In this document: one piece after another, positions 1-12,537 of the stretch
Numbering within the stretch: position 1 is the first letter of the stretch
Layout of the letters: the number at the start of each line of letters is the position of its first letter
Notes under the pieces: model-generated
Database searches by the model: none
Seen by the model: the letters and a program-made list of their open reading frames with translations, nothing else
What the model was told of the DNA's origin: nothing
Translations under genes and position numbers: made by a program
NCBI RefSeq assembly: GCF_030066995.1
Contig: NZ_JASJAP010000004.1
Span: 186,001-250,000 of the forward strand
Direction: 5' to 3'
Length of the DNA: 64,000 nucleotides
Source: Erythrobacter sp.
GTDB lineage: Bacteria; Pseudomonadota; Alphaproteobacteria; Sphingomonadales; Sphingomonadaceae

Positions 1-1
1 C

Positions 2-2440
2 TTGCCGAAGGCTGTGGAGGCTCTGAAATCAGCCGCCCGACGCCTGACCGAAGAGGACGCGGTCGAGCGGCTGTTTGGCGTTGCCCTTGCCCAGCCGGAG
101 ACGTTGTTCGATTGCGCCGTGCACAAGGTCGGCGAGCGGGTGATTGTCGAGTTCGAGCGGCATGACCCGGACGAGTTCGTGAACCACGTCTCGCTCATCG
201 CGCCCCTGGTGTCCAAGCTTGAAACGATCAACGACCTGCCCCGCCTGTGCTCACAAACCGCTAAGCTGGTGCGGGAGATGCTCGGATACGACCGGGTCAT
301 GGTCTACAAGTTTCATGCCGATGAGAGCGGCGAAGTGATCGCCGAAGACGCGCGCGAGGATTTGGAGCCCTATCTCGGGCTTCGCTACCCCCGGGCCGAC
401 ATTCCGCAACAGGCTCGCGATCTCTTTCGCCGCAACCGGGTCCGGGTGATTGCCGATGTCTCGGCCGAGCCATCGCCGGTTGACCCGGCCGTCACCTTCG
501 GCGGCCAGCCGCTCGATTTGTCCATGAGCGTCTTGCGCGCGCATTCCAACATGCATCTGAAATACCTGACCAACATGGGCGTCGGCGCGACGCTGGCCAT
601 GGCGATCGTGCGCCGCGGAAAACTGTGGGGCATGATTTCATGCCATCATGGCGAACCAAAGCTACCCTCGTTCTCGCTCAGGACCGTGGCTGAGACCTTC
701 AGTCAGATGTTCTCGCTGATCCTCGATCGAATGCTGATCGACCGTTCCGAGCGGCTGCGCTCGCGCGGGAGGGATCTGCACAATACGCTGATGGTAAACC
801 TTGCCGATGGCGAGTCCCTTGGCGCCAATGTCGCGAGAGTGGCAGAGATGCTGGAGGGTTTGATCCCGCATGATGGCCTAAGCCTAAAGGTCTCGAACGA
901 GTTCACAAGCTACGGCGCCGCGCCGAGCGAAGCGGAATTCGCCGCGATCGCGGGCGATCTGAGCGACGCGGATGTTCAAGTGGCCTATGGCACCACCAAT
1001 CTGGCCCAGCATATCCCGTCGGCGTCGGCTTTCGCCGAGCGCGCGACCGGCGCTCTCATCATTCCAATATCGCGCGATTCCAACGAGCATCTGATCCTTT
1101 GGCGCCAACCGCTGACCCAAACCGTGTCCTGGGCCGGCGATCCATCGAAAGCCAAGGTGGCGACGCCCGGCGAACGGCTGCAACCCCGAGAGAGTTTCGC
1201 GGCGTGGGAAAAGACTGTCGACGGGCATAGCGAGGAATGGAGCGAGGACGACCTGCAGATCGCCGAAGGACTGCGCGTTGCCCTGCTTGAGGTGATCCTG
1301 CGCATGTCCGACGAGGTGGCGCGCCAGCGCCACCGCGCGCAGGAGCAGCAGGACCTGCTTATCGCCGAGCTCAACCATCGCGTGCGCAACATTCTCAACC
1401 TTATTCGCAGCCTGGTTTCGCAATCGCAGCACGACGCCGTGAACGTCGAGAGTTTCGCCTCGATCGTGAGTGGACGCATCGCCGCGCTCGCGTCCGCGCA
1501 CGACAACATAACGCGCGAGAACTGGACGCCAGCGCCGCTCGCCAAGCTGTTCGAGAGCGAGATCGAGGCGTATCTCACCGGCAAGTGGGACCGCTTCACG
1601 CTCATCGGGGAATCGGTCCTTATCGCGCCCGAAGCCTACACCGTGCTCGCGCTGGTCGTACACGAGTTGATGACCAACTCGGCAAAGTACGGCAGTCTTT
1701 GCGATCGCTCGGGCTCGGTCACGGTCGAGGTCTCGCGCACCGCGCTGGACGATCTCGCTATCGCATGGCGCGAGCGGGGCGGGCCACCCGTGCAGCCTCC
1801 CACACGGCGCGGTTTCGGTTCCACCATTATCGAGCGCTCGATACCCTTCGAGCTGAAGGGCGAGGCACGGTTGCGTTTCCAGCTCGCGGGGCTGGAGGCC
1901 GACTTTGTTGTCCCCCGCCGGTATGTCAGCCACCGAAGCGCAGAGGTTGAAGCGGACCATCCCGCTGCGTCGAACGACGACAATCGTATCGTCGCGGCGC
2001 AGTCCCCCCATACGGCAAACGGTCTTCCACGCCGCGTTCTGGTGGTCGAGGACAGCATCATCATCGCTCTCGATACCGAGGAGAACCTGAAGCGACTGGG
2101 CGTCGGTCTCGTTGACGTCGCCAGCAGCGTGGCCGCCGGCCTCGCTGCGCTTCGAGACCAAGAGCCCGAGCTAGCAATTGTCGATTTCAACCTTGGCAGC
2201 GAATCGAGCACGCTCGTCATCGAAGAGCTCAAAGAGCGCGGCGTTCCTTTCGTGCTGGCGACCGGCTACGCCGAGCTGGGCGCCAAGATCGACGAACTTG
2301 GTGCGATGAGCGTGGTGCGCAAGCCCTATGGCCGCGCCGAAATCGAACAGGTCCTGGAGGCCTATGCGAGCCAAGCCAAAGTCAAGCCCGCCAAATCCAA
2401 GTCCTCCGAGGCCAAGTCCTCCGAGGCCAAGTCCGCCTGA
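2..2440 (+). CDS. Bacteriophytochrome-type HWE histidine kinase with C-terminal receiver (5' partial)
   Basis: Red/far-red light sensor kinase of the bacterial phytochrome family, cut at its 5' end by the window edge. The visible 812 codons begin inside the chromophore module: the N-terminal PAS segment with the bilin-binding Cys is missing. A GAF domain (about residues 65-240) holds the phytochrome signature PRADIPQQARDLFRRN. A PHY domain follows (about 255-430). The kinase is HWE type: His-box AELNHRVRN with phosphoacceptor His459, and the later WRERGG and GFGSTIIERS motifs. A receiver domain (about 677-795) has phosphoacceptor Asp728 in AIVDFNLG. The C-terminus is a low-complexity Lys/Ser/Glu/Ala tail with a tandem KSSEA repeat. 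HWE kinases lack the usual N-box layout, so signal flow to the fused receiver is inferred. No heme oxygenase gene is in view. Confidence 0.88.
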   Translation: MPKAVEALKSAARRLTEEDAVERLFGVALAQPETLFDCAVHKVGERVIVEFERHDPDEFVNHVSLIAPLVSKLETINDLPRLCSQTAKLVREMLGYDRVMVYKFHADESGEVIAEDAREDLEPYLGLRYPRADIPQQARDLFRRNRVRVIADVSAEPSPVDPAVTFGGQPLDLSMSVLRAHSNMHLKYLTNMGVGATLAMAIVRRGKLWGMISCHHGEPKLPSFSLRTVAETFSQMFSLILDRMLIDRSERLRSRGRDLHNTLMVNLADGESLGANVARVAEMLEGLIPHDGLSLKVSNEFTSYGAAPSEAEFAAIAGDLSDADVQVAYGTTNLAQHIPSASAFAERATGALIIPISRDSNEHLILWRQPLTQTVSWAGDPSKAKVATPGERLQPRESFAAWEKTVDGHSEEWSEDDLQIAEGLRVALLEVILRMSDEVARQRHRAQEQQDLLIAELNHRVRNILNLIRSLVSQSQHDAVNVESFASIVSGRIAALASAHDNITRENWTPAPLAKLFESEIEAYLTGKWDRFTLIGESVLIAPEAYTVLALVVHELMTNSAKYGSLCDRSGSVTVEVSRTALDDLAIAWRERGGPPVQPPTRRGFGSTIIERSIPFELKGEARLRFQLAGLEADFVVPRRYVSHRSAEVEADHPAASNDDNRIVAAQSPHTANGLPRRVLVVEDSIIIALDTEENLKRLGVGLVDVASSVAAGLAALRDQEPELAIVDFNLGSESSTLVIEELKERGVPFVLATGYAELGAKIDELGAMSVVRKPYGRAEIEQVLEAYASQAKVKPAKSKSSEAKSSEAKSA

Positions 2441-2469
2441 AGGTTGAACTCGGCCAGGCGGCCAGGCGT

Positions 2470-3297
2470 CTAGGCGGTTCGCGTCAGCAGCGTCACGCCC
2501 GCGTGTCGTAAGTCGATCGCGTCGAGCGAAGGGGCGTAGGCGCATTCGCCCGCTTTCACCGCGCCGGCGGCGCCGCGTAAGGTGACCTCGCCCTCGAGCG
2601 GGAGCACGAGCGCGCCTTGCGAATAGGCGTCTCGGTCGGCGGCGCTGGGCTCTCCCACGATGCGATCAAGGCGAAAATAGGGTCCATCGACAAGGCAGGG
2701 TTCGCGCTGCGCGACGGTGCCCTTGTGTCGCGCTGCGTATGGCGTTCCTTGCGCGACCGCGAGGCCCCTTTCAAGGTGCAGGTCCCGATCGCGCCCGTAA
2801 TCGTAGAGCCGGAATGTCGTATCGCTGTTCTGCTGGACTTCCACGAGCGCGAGCCCCGGACCGATCGCGTGCACGGTGCCGGCGGGAAGATAATAGATCT
2901 CTCCAGGCGCAACGTCATGCCATGTCAGCAGGTCTTCGATCGAGCCATCGCGCGCCGCCGCCTCAATCCGCGCGGGCGAGATGCGCTCGTCAAAACCGAT
3001 CGCCAGCTTCGCGCCGGGCTCGGCATCGAGGATCAGCCAGCATTCGTCCTTACCCGCCTCGCCCGGTTGCGCCGTCGCGTCGGAAGGGTGAACCTGAACC
3101 GAGAGCTTCTCGCTGGTGAAAAGGTATTTGACCAGCAACTCAGGCATTTCGGGGGGCGGCTCGAACAATATCTCTCCGATGCGAGCAGCGTCCGGCGCGA
3201 CAAAAGGCTCAGGAAGCGTGTCGCGGCCCCAGACCTTCTCCACCTTCCGCGTCGGCAATTGGCGCGCGGTGCCATCCAAAGCCGCATCGCTGGTCAT
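2470..3297 (-). CDS. manA: Mannose-6-phosphate isomerase, class I
   Basis: Cytosolic zinc enzyme interconverting fructose-6-phosphate and mannose-6-phosphate, the entry step to GDP-mannose. The 275-residue protein is the compact bacterial class I form. The expected metal ligands are visible: Gln68 and His70 in VQVHPSD, Glu85 in GKDECW and His143 in PAGTVHAIGPG. Its ATG overlaps the stop codon of the upstream mannose-1-phosphate guanylyltransferase by four bases (ATGA), so the two are translationally coupled. Together they supply GDP-mannose for exopolysaccharide or O-antigen, although phosphomannomutase is not in view. The gene converges on the phytochrome kinase gene. Confidence 0.9.
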   Translation of the reverse strand: MTSDAALDGTARQLPTRKVEKVWGRDTLPEPFVAPDAARIGEILFEPPPEMPELLVKYLFTSEKLSVQVHPSDATAQPGEAGKDECWLILDAEPGAKLAIGFDERISPARIEAAARDGSIEDLLTWHDVAPGEIYYLPAGTVHAIGPGLALVEVQQNSDTTFRLYDYGRDRDLHLERGLAVAQGTPYAARHKGTVAQREPCLVDGPYFRLDRIVGEPSAADRDAYSQGALVLPLEGEVTLRGAAGAVKAGECAYAPSLDAIDLRHAGVTLLTRTA

Positions 3298-4370
3298 TGC
3301 TGACTGGCTCCGGGGAGCTTGCCCACCCGTTGGGCGCCCTCGCGCGTCGTGACCAGAACCTCACCGTCCGCAACGACAATGCAGACATCCTCAACACCGA
3401 TCGCCGAGATGCGCGGACCGTCGCTGACGGCCAGGACATTGCGACACGTCTTGTCGAGATCGGCCTTGCCGCGTGTCACGTTGCCAAGCTCGTCCCTTTT
3501 CACGGATCGGTCGGCCTCTCCTCCAGCGCCAAGCGCGTCGTGCAGGGCGGCCCAGTTGCCGATGTCCGACCATCCCATATCCACCGGCACCATGGCGGCG
3601 CGATCGGTGTTCTCCATCACCGCGTAGTCAATCGATTCCCCGTCAATTTCCCCAAACGCCTCGGCTTGCGGGTGGAAGCGCGCGCCCTCCTCGCGCCCCG
3701 CCGCGACCGCCGCAGCCACCGCTTGAGCCATAGCCGGTCGGTGAGCGTTCAGCTCGTTCAGCAAGGCGCCGGCGCGAAAGGCAAAGATGCCGCCATTCCA
3801 ACTGTACTCACCGCTCGCGAGGTAGGCTTTCGCGGTCGCAAGGTCAGGCTTCTCGACGAATTCGGCGATCTGAAAGCCGTCAGCGAGCCGCTTGCCGCGG
3901 TGCAAATAGCCATAGCCGGTTTCCGGTCGCTCCGGCGCAATCCCGAACGACACCATCCAATCCTCGCTCGCCAGATCAGCCGCCGCCAAGGCCGCGCGCC
4001 GGAACGCGTCGTCATCGGCGATGTGGTGATCGCTCGGACACACGAGCATGATCGCATCGCTGGGCAATCGCGCGGCAGCAACAGCAATGGCTGGCGCGGT
4101 GTTCTTTCCCTCAGGCTCCACGATCAGACGATAGTCGGGCACGCCCGAAAGCTGATCTTCGATCAGGCCGCAATGCTGCGCACCCGCGACAACAATGGGC
4201 GGGGCAAACCGGCCAGAACCGGTCACGCGGGCAACGGCCTGTTGAAACAGCGTCCTCTTGCCAATCAGCGGCAGAAAGGGCTTGGGCTTTTGCTTGCGGC
4301 TGACGGGCCAAAGCCGAGTGCCGCTGCCGCCGCATAAGATCACAGGATGTATGAGAGCCGGGGTGCTCAT
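3294..4370 (-). CDS. Mannose-1-phosphate guanylyltransferase (GDP-mannose pyrophosphorylase)
   Basis: Converts mannose-1-phosphate and GTP to GDP-mannose and pyrophosphate. The 358-residue protein begins with the nucleotidyltransferase signature ILCGGSGTRLWPVSR followed by KPKPF, and contains VEKPD and SWNGGIFAFR typical of the family. It has the single-domain length (about 350 residues). The common bifunctional form of about 470 residues carries a C-terminal cupin isomerase domain; here that activity is a separate downstream gene (manA) overlapping by four bases. The TonB-family gene further left on the same strand is about 90 bases away and probably a separate unit. Confidence 0.9.
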   Translation of the reverse strand: MSTPALIHPVILCGGSGTRLWPVSRKQKPKPFLPLIGKRTLFQQAVARVTGSGRFAPPIVVAGAQHCGLIEDQLSGVPDYRLIVEPEGKNTAPAIAVAAARLPSDAIMLVCPSDHHIADDDAFRRAALAAADLASEDWMVSFGIAPERPETGYGYLHRGKRLADGFQIAEFVEKPDLATAKAYLASGEYSWNGGIFAFRAGALLNELNAHRPAMAQAVAAAVAAGREEGARFHPQAEAFGEIDGESIDYAVMENTDRAAMVPVDMGWSDIGNWAALHDALGAGGEADRSVKRDELGNVTRGKADLDKTCRNVLAVSDGPRISAIGVEDVCIVVADGEVLVTTREGAQRVGKLPGASQQ

Positions 4371-4459
4371 GATGCGCCAGGCTATAGCAGCGCGAAGGCC
4401 GGATGCCAGAGCGTTATCGGAGCCAAAATGGAAGCGATCGAGGCGTCTGGAAGGCGCGC

Positions 4460-5293
4460 TCAGAACCAGCGCTGTCGCCAGTAGAACGGCGCCTCGACCG
4501 GGTTGCCTTTGGCGTCGCGTGCGGGGCGAAAGCCCAGCCGCTCGACCACAAGCTGGCAGGTTATCCGATCCGCCTCGGGATCAGGGCTTGGGCGATAGAT
4601 CGAGCAACCGTGCGCGCGCCCGTCGATCCCGACCGTCACGCGTACGATGACTTCGGTGCCTCGCCGGGCGCTTCGTCCGCCCGCTGGTGTGGGGTAATCG
4701 CGCGCGTTGCTGATCGAGCCGGAGATATGCTCGGGCCGGGTTATCGCAACGCCGCCCTGTCCTCTCCCGCTGTTTCCGGAACCGGTGCCAAGGCCTTGAC
4801 CGGCCGCCCCGGTGCCTTCGCCAGTTTTGCGCGCGCCTGACACCGGAACTGCGCCGGTGGAGGCGGATTGCGGGCGATCTTCGGGTTTGGCTATCGGCGT
4901 TGGCACCGGTGGTGCGGTGATCGCTGCGGGCACGGCCTCGCGGCCCGGTGCGCCCTGTGCGCCTTCATCGGGTTCAGCGCGATTTTCCGGCGGCGGACTT
5001 TCGCTCGGGGGCGAGGTGGGGACCACGAAGGCGGCCACCACTTCGCGCTCGACAGAGCTCACAATGTCGGGAACGAGCGCGTGGGCAAGGCCGTAGAGCG
5101 CGGCAAGGTGAAACGCTACGATCCCGGCCAGCAAAGGCCAGCGCACTGTCTTGCGCGCCTTGTCTTCGCTCCCAAGCGTTCCCTCGATATCAGCGCTCCG
5201 ATTCACCATCCGCTCCATTTCGGAGGCGATTGCGCCCCCCTCTCCTCGCGCGCGGGCTATACCAAAGCCGAAGATTTTTTCGAAGAAGGGCAT
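4460..5293 (-). CDS. TonB-family energy transducer protein
   Basis: Periplasm-spanning protein that transmits proton-motive energy from ExbB/ExbD to outer-membrane TonB-dependent receptors. It has a cytoplasmic N-terminus, one hydrophobic anchor (WPLLAGIVAFHLAALYGLA), a long Pro/Glu/Gly-rich periplasmic linker and a TonB C-terminal fold with the usual R-x-G-T-x-V-x-V-R-V-T-V pattern and a terminal RQRWF. The frame is open up to base 5431, which would overlap the divergent kinase gene. I chose ATG 5291-5293, which has a GGTGGA element about ten bases upstream; ATGs at 5218 or 5209 are also possible. No exbB or exbD is adjacent. It probably serves receptors such as those encoded further along. 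Confidence 0.75.
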   Translation of the reverse strand: MPFFEKIFGFGIARARGEGGAIASEMERMVNRSADIEGTLGSEDKARKTVRWPLLAGIVAFHLAALYGLAHALVPDIVSSVEREVVAAFVVPTSPPSESPPPENRAEPDEGAQGAPGREAVPAAITAPPVPTPIAKPEDRPQSASTGAVPVSGARKTGEGTGAAGQGLGTGSGNSGRGQGGVAITRPEHISGSISNARDYPTPAGGRSARRGTEVIVRVTVGIDGRAHGCSIYRPSPDPEADRITCQLVVERLGFRPARDAKGNPVEAPFYWRQRWF

Positions 5294-5417
5294 CAGCCGC
5301 ATTTCCACCGGGCGCATTGACCCATCTCGAAGGCACGCTCTGGTCCATCGTATCGCGCCGGTGGACCGGTTTTCGGATGGGACCGGTCGCGCGTCTGAAG
5401 GGACGGCCAACTGAAAC

Positions 5418-8618
<3,201 letters not shown>

Positions 8619-8650
8619 TAGCAAGACTAGGACGGCACCAAAACGAAAAC

Positions 8651-8672
8651 GGCGGAGCCATAGGGCCCCGCC
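8651..8672 (-). terminator. Rho-independent terminator after the Oar-like receptor gene
   Basis: GGCGGAGCC and GGCCCCGCC form a nine-base stem with one mismatch and a four-base loop. On the minus strand it is followed by GTTTTCGTTTTGG, a good U-rich tract, 34 bases past the receptor stop codon. On the plus strand the trailing T content is weaker, so it may act only partly for the hybrid kinase gene. Confidence 0.72.
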
Positions 8673-8705
8673 GCTTCTTGTTGGATCAGTCAGTGAGCGC
8701 TGAGC

Positions 8706-11700
8706 TTAGAACTCGTAGCGAACGCCGATCTGGATACGCCATGCTGATGCCGACTGGGTGACATCATTGTCATCATCGGGGGCGAAGTTCGAGATGGAAT
8801 AGCGCCCCTGCGAGTCGACAGCACCAGCACTGATTTGGTCAAAGTCGCCGTCCGCATCGGGAACAAGATCCTCGGGATCGTCGATCTCGATACCGGCGTC
8901 GACAAGATCAACCCGGCTGTTACGCTGACGGAGCACGTTCCAGCTGCTGTCGAGCAAGTTCAGGAAGTTCGAGAAGTCCGCGAAGAATTCGATCCGATCA
9001 TCCGCAATCCCGGTCAGGTTGCCAATGAACGGGATTTCCTGGCTGATGCGGAAATCGACATCAAAGAACCAGTCATTCCGGCAGGTGTTGCGTTCAATGG
9101 TTTCGCCTAGCTCAAAGTCGCAGCTTGCCGCGCCCTCATCATTTTCGAGATAATTGAGAAGGCCTGTAACCGCTGACGCTTGTTCCGCCTGCAAGGCGGC
9201 CTGCTGCGCAGCACTGAAACCAAGGCCACTGTAGTCAGTCAGGTTCGGATCGTTCACGCCGGTCGGAATGTAGAGCAGCGCGTTGTCGCTACCGGATGCG
9301 CTGTCGGCAAACTCACCGCCACCATCGAAGGTAAGGCTGTAAGGACGGCCCGACCGAGCGTTGAAGAAGATACCCAGACCCGTGCTGTATCCCTCGAAAA
9401 ACTCTTCACGCAGGAAGAGGCTCGCAGTGATGTTGTGTTGGGTCTCGAAGTTCGATGTCGCAATCGCCGGGTCCTGAATATCGAAGTAAGCCACACCATC
9501 GAAGGAAGAGGTTGCCGTCGAACTTGCAGCATCGCGCGCATTCTCAGCGTTGGTAAAGGAGTAACCAAGTGTGAAGTTGGTGCTGCCGTTATCTGTAAAC
9601 AGCCCGCTGTCGAACCGCTTCGAAAGGATGAAGGAAAGAGCGTGACTTTCGGTGCTCGGCCCGTTGGTCAACTGGATATTGTCGTCGCGGAAGGTTCCAA
9701 AGCACTCATCCGTCAGGCCCGTATATTCGGGGCCGACACCGCCGGTTCCGACAAGTTGCGCGTCACAGCCAGCGCGAGTGACATCGACCGCCCGATAGAT
9801 CGGGCGACCATCAACCGTGAAGCCGTCTAGCCCCAGGCTCGGGTTCACCGCCTGTGAGAGATCAACCCATTGCAAGGTGTCGTTGAAACGCGAATAGATG
9901 TAATCGAGCTGCAGGTTCCAGTCGCTGAAAAAGCCGGTTTCGGAACCCACGGTCGTGTTAAAACCAACGTTCGCCCGGACGACCGACGGCAGGTCGAGGT
10001 TCGGGTCGATCGACTGAACGTCAGCGAGACCGGCCGACGCTTCGGCTTCACCTGCATTCACGACGCACTGCGGAACGCCGGTAAACTGACCGTTTTCAAG
10101 CACGCTGAACTGGCCATTGGCGTCACGACCCAGCTCCGCATCGCTGCATTCGTTGCTCGTCGCACGGCCAGTGGTAAAACCGTTGTTCGAAAAGGCGTTC
10201 GAATACCAGACAACAGGGTCGCCACCCGAGAAGACGCCGACGCCGCCGGTGATCCGGCTGTTCGAAAAGAAGCCTTCATTGTCGAATTCGTAAGTGGCGG
10301 ATACGCGTGGCAGGATCAGCGGATCGAGCGTCCCGAAGGAAACCGCGTTCGTGAAGCCATACCGGTCGATGAAGTTCTGGTTCGCCTGCGGTGCGTCACC
10401 GTCATAAAGTTGAACACGAACACCCATGTTCACCGCGAGCTGATCGGTGGCCTGCCACTCATCCTGAGCGTAGACCGAGTAAATCTGGCGACCAAATTCC
10501 GCAGCGGCGTTGTTGATGTCGTTGTCGACGGCAACGTTGATGTCCGCGCCAACGTTGTTCCCGCTCAGAATATCATTCGGATCGCCGCTGTCATCCGTAC
10601 CGCCTGCCGCGATACCCGCTTCAAAGTCTTCGAGGCTTTCGAAGAAAATGGTCCCCGTAGCGTTGACGGCGAAGAGGTTGAAGACTTCCAAATCGTTGAC
10701 TTCGAAGCCAAACTTCAGATTGTGGCCGTTGCCAGCGTCATAATTCATCTGGAAGCGCGCTTGATCGATCTTCTGGTCAAGCTGGTTGGCCGAGCGGAAG
10801 ATGCCCGGACCGGTGCTGAGCGTGCCCTGCTCAATCTCATCGTCTGCGGTACCAAGGATACCATCTTCACCCGGGCCGGTCACGTTCTCAACGCCCACTT
10901 CAAGACGCACGGTCGGATCGTCGGACTGGGCTTCCCCAGCTCCGACTGGGCCTTGAACGTCGCCGACTTCGGCGCGGCTGACACGCAGTTCCGTCGAAAG
11001 CACATCGCTCCAGTTCGAGTAGAGACGAACCGAATAATAATCCGAGATGGTGCCTTCATCTTCGAACGAGTTATATCCCGTGAAGTTGTCGCCACCGCCG
11101 TCGAATTCGACGTTGGTTTCTTCAAGACGCTGATAGGTACCCTCAAGACGGTGATCCTCAGTGATCAGGGCGTCAAGGCGACCGAAATAGCGCACGTTGC
11201 CTTCCGGCAGCGTGCTTTGAATGCCACCGGTATCCTGTCCGTAGACATCACGGGCGATGCGGTCGAATTCGTTGAACTGTTCGGTGGTGACGAAGTCGCG
11301 GGTGTTACCAGCCGTGCTGTCCGCTGTGCCAAGGTTGTTGCCTTCGGCGAGATCCGCCTCTTCATAACCGAATGAGAAAAACAGGCGATCTTTGATGATT
11401 GGACCTGAGAGCGTGGCACCCCAGCGCTGTTCTTCGCCCGCGTTGAACGGCTGGCCGTCAATCTCGTCGTTCTGAAGTCCCGCGTCGAAGTAGGTAAAGA
11501 AGGCCGAACCGCTGAAACGGTTGGTACCGGCCTTGGTCACAACGTTCACAAGGCAACCGGTGAACTCGGAATATTCAACGTCAAACGGCGCAAATTCAAC
11601 CGAGGTCTGGTCGACCACGTCGAACGGAAGCGGCAGCGAGTTACGCGCGGCGAACGGGGTGCCGTTCAGACCGAACGTGTCCGACTGAACAATGCCATCA

Positions 11701-12284
11701 ACCGTAAATGTGTTCGAACGGTCGTTACCGCCGATGCACGAGATGCGATCGACTTCGTTGTCGCGATCGAGGCTTACACGCGGGTCGATACGGATGATGT
11801 CGCGAATGTCGCGTGTGATCGACGGGAAGTTTTCCAGCGTCTCAGTGCCGAACGCCGTACCCGGGCCGACGGCGACCTGGCTGGCGCGGGCGCGGGCCCC
11901 GGTGACAACGATGACCTCGTCGCTGGCGCCGGCCGCGGTGCTGGTGAGCGTGAAGCTGAAGCTCTGGCGACGGCCCAGATCGGCAAAGACGTCTTCAACC
12001 GTTTGGCCTTCGTATCCGGGCGCCGTGATGGTCACGGTGTAGGGGCCGCCAGGAGGAAGCGACTGAACGCGGAAATTGCCCTCGCTGTCGGCTGTGGCGG
12101 TGCGAACGGAGTTTGTGCGAGTGTCCGTGATGGTCGCTGTCGCGCCGGGGATCGGCTCACCGGCGTCGGTCGTCACCTGACCTTCGATACCTGAGGTGAT
12201 CTGCTGCGCGTAGGCGGGTGCGGAGAGGGTAGCAGCGGCGGAGAGTGAAACAACGCTAGCTGCCAGGAGATATTTGATTTTCAT
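8706..12284 (-). CDS. Oar-like TonB-dependent outer-membrane receptor with carboxypeptidase-regulatory-like domain
   Basis: Outer-membrane transporter of 1192 residues. A Sec signal peptide (MKIKYLLAASVVSLSAAATL to APAYA) is followed by a carboxypeptidase-regulatory-like beta domain (about residues 33-115, GIEGQVTTDAGEPIPGATATI), a plug region with VIVVTGARAR as a TonB-box-like segment, a DRSNTFTVDGI stretch and a long beta-barrel ending in the outer-membrane signature IQIGVRYEF. This architecture matches the Oar/OmpA-related family common in Sphingomonadales and Caulobacterales; some members respond to phosphate or carbon starvation. The substrate is not evident. A Pho-box-like repeat lies 83-100 bases upstream and a terminator downstream, so the gene is probably monocistronic. 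Two Cys pairs (CIGG, GCLV) in the plug region could form a disulfide. Confidence 0.88.
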   Translation of the reverse strand: MKIKYLLAASVVSLSAAATLSAPAYAQQITSGIEGQVTTDAGEPIPGATATITDTRTNSVRTATADSEGNFRVQSLPPGGPYTVTITAPGYEGQTVEDVFADLGRRQSFSFTLTSTAAGASDEVIVVTGARARASQVAVGPGTAFGTETLENFPSITRDIRDIIRIDPRVSLDRDNEVDRISCIGGNDRSNTFTVDGIVQSDTFGLNGTPFAARNSLPLPFDVVDQTSVEFAPFDVEYSEFTGCLVNVVTKAGTNRFSGSAFFTYFDAGLQNDEIDGQPFNAGEEQRWGATLSGPIIKDRLFFSFGYEEADLAEGNNLGTADSTAGNTRDFVTTEQFNEFDRIARDVYGQDTGGIQSTLPEGNVRYFGRLDALITEDHRLEGTYQRLEETNVEFDGGGDNFTGYNSFEDEGTISDYYSVRLYSNWSDVLSTELRVSRAEVGDVQGPVGAGEAQSDDPTVRLEVGVENVTGPGEDGILGTADDEIEQGTLSTGPGIFRSANQLDQKIDQARFQMNYDAGNGHNLKFGFEVNDLEVFNLFAVNATGTIFFESLEDFEAGIAAGGTDDSGDPNDILSGNNVGADINVAVDNDINNAAAEFGRQIYSVYAQDEWQATDQLAVNMGVRVQLYDGDAPQANQNFIDRYGFTNAVSFGTLDPLILPRVSATYEFDNEGFFSNSRITGGVGVFSGGDPVVWYSNAFSNNGFTTGRATSNECSDAELGRDANGQFSVLENGQFTGVPQCVVNAGEAEASAGLADVQSIDPNLDLPSVVRANVGFNTTVGSETGFFSDWNLQLDYIYSRFNDTLQWVDLSQAVNPSLGLDGFTVDGRPIYRAVDVTRAGCDAQLVGTGGVGPEYTGLTDECFGTFRDDNIQLTNGPSTESHALSFILSKRFDSGLFTDNGSTNFTLGYSFTNAENARDAASSTATSSFDGVAYFDIQDPAIATSNFETQHNITASLFLREEFFEGYSTGLGIFFNARSGRPYSLTFDGGGEFADSASGSDNALLYIPTGVNDPNLTDYSGLGFSAAQQAALQAEQASAVTGLLNYLENDEGAASCDFELGETIERNTCRNDWFFDVDFRISQEIPFIGNLTGIADDRIEFFADFSNFLNLLDSSWNVLRQRNSRVDLVDAGIEIDDPEDLVPDADGDFDQISAGAVDSQGRYSISNFAPDDDNDVTQSASAWRIQIGVRYEF

Positions 12285-12366
12285 GATTCTGGGCCCCTGG
12301 TCACAGTGGAAAGGATGTGAGCCCGGTCGCCCTAGGAAGCTTCCAAGTCGGAAAAGCTACCATTAT

Positions 12367-12384
12367 GTGACAGTTTTGTGAAAC
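12367..12384 (-). promoter_or_regulatory. Pho-box-like direct repeat upstream of the Oar-like receptor
   Basis: On the minus strand GTTTCAC-AAAA-CTGTCAC forms two seven-base half sites separated by four A/T bases, giving the 11-base period of PhoB sites (CTGTCAT-N4-CTGTCAT). The downstream half matches six of seven positions, the other four of seven. It lies 83-100 bases before the start codon, a reasonable activator position. This is a pattern match only. Confidence 0.45.
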
Positions 12385-12537
12385 TGAACGGCGGCTGAAT
12401 TTCAAGGGCCGGATCAGGGTCGCTGCCCGGCCCGCAAACCCGCGAAATAGCTCGACTTTTGGCACTGTGTTGCGTGGATGCAACGAGGCGGGGTTTTCTC
12501 GACTCAGTGGCCGCCAGGAACCGCGTTTTCGCGTCGG

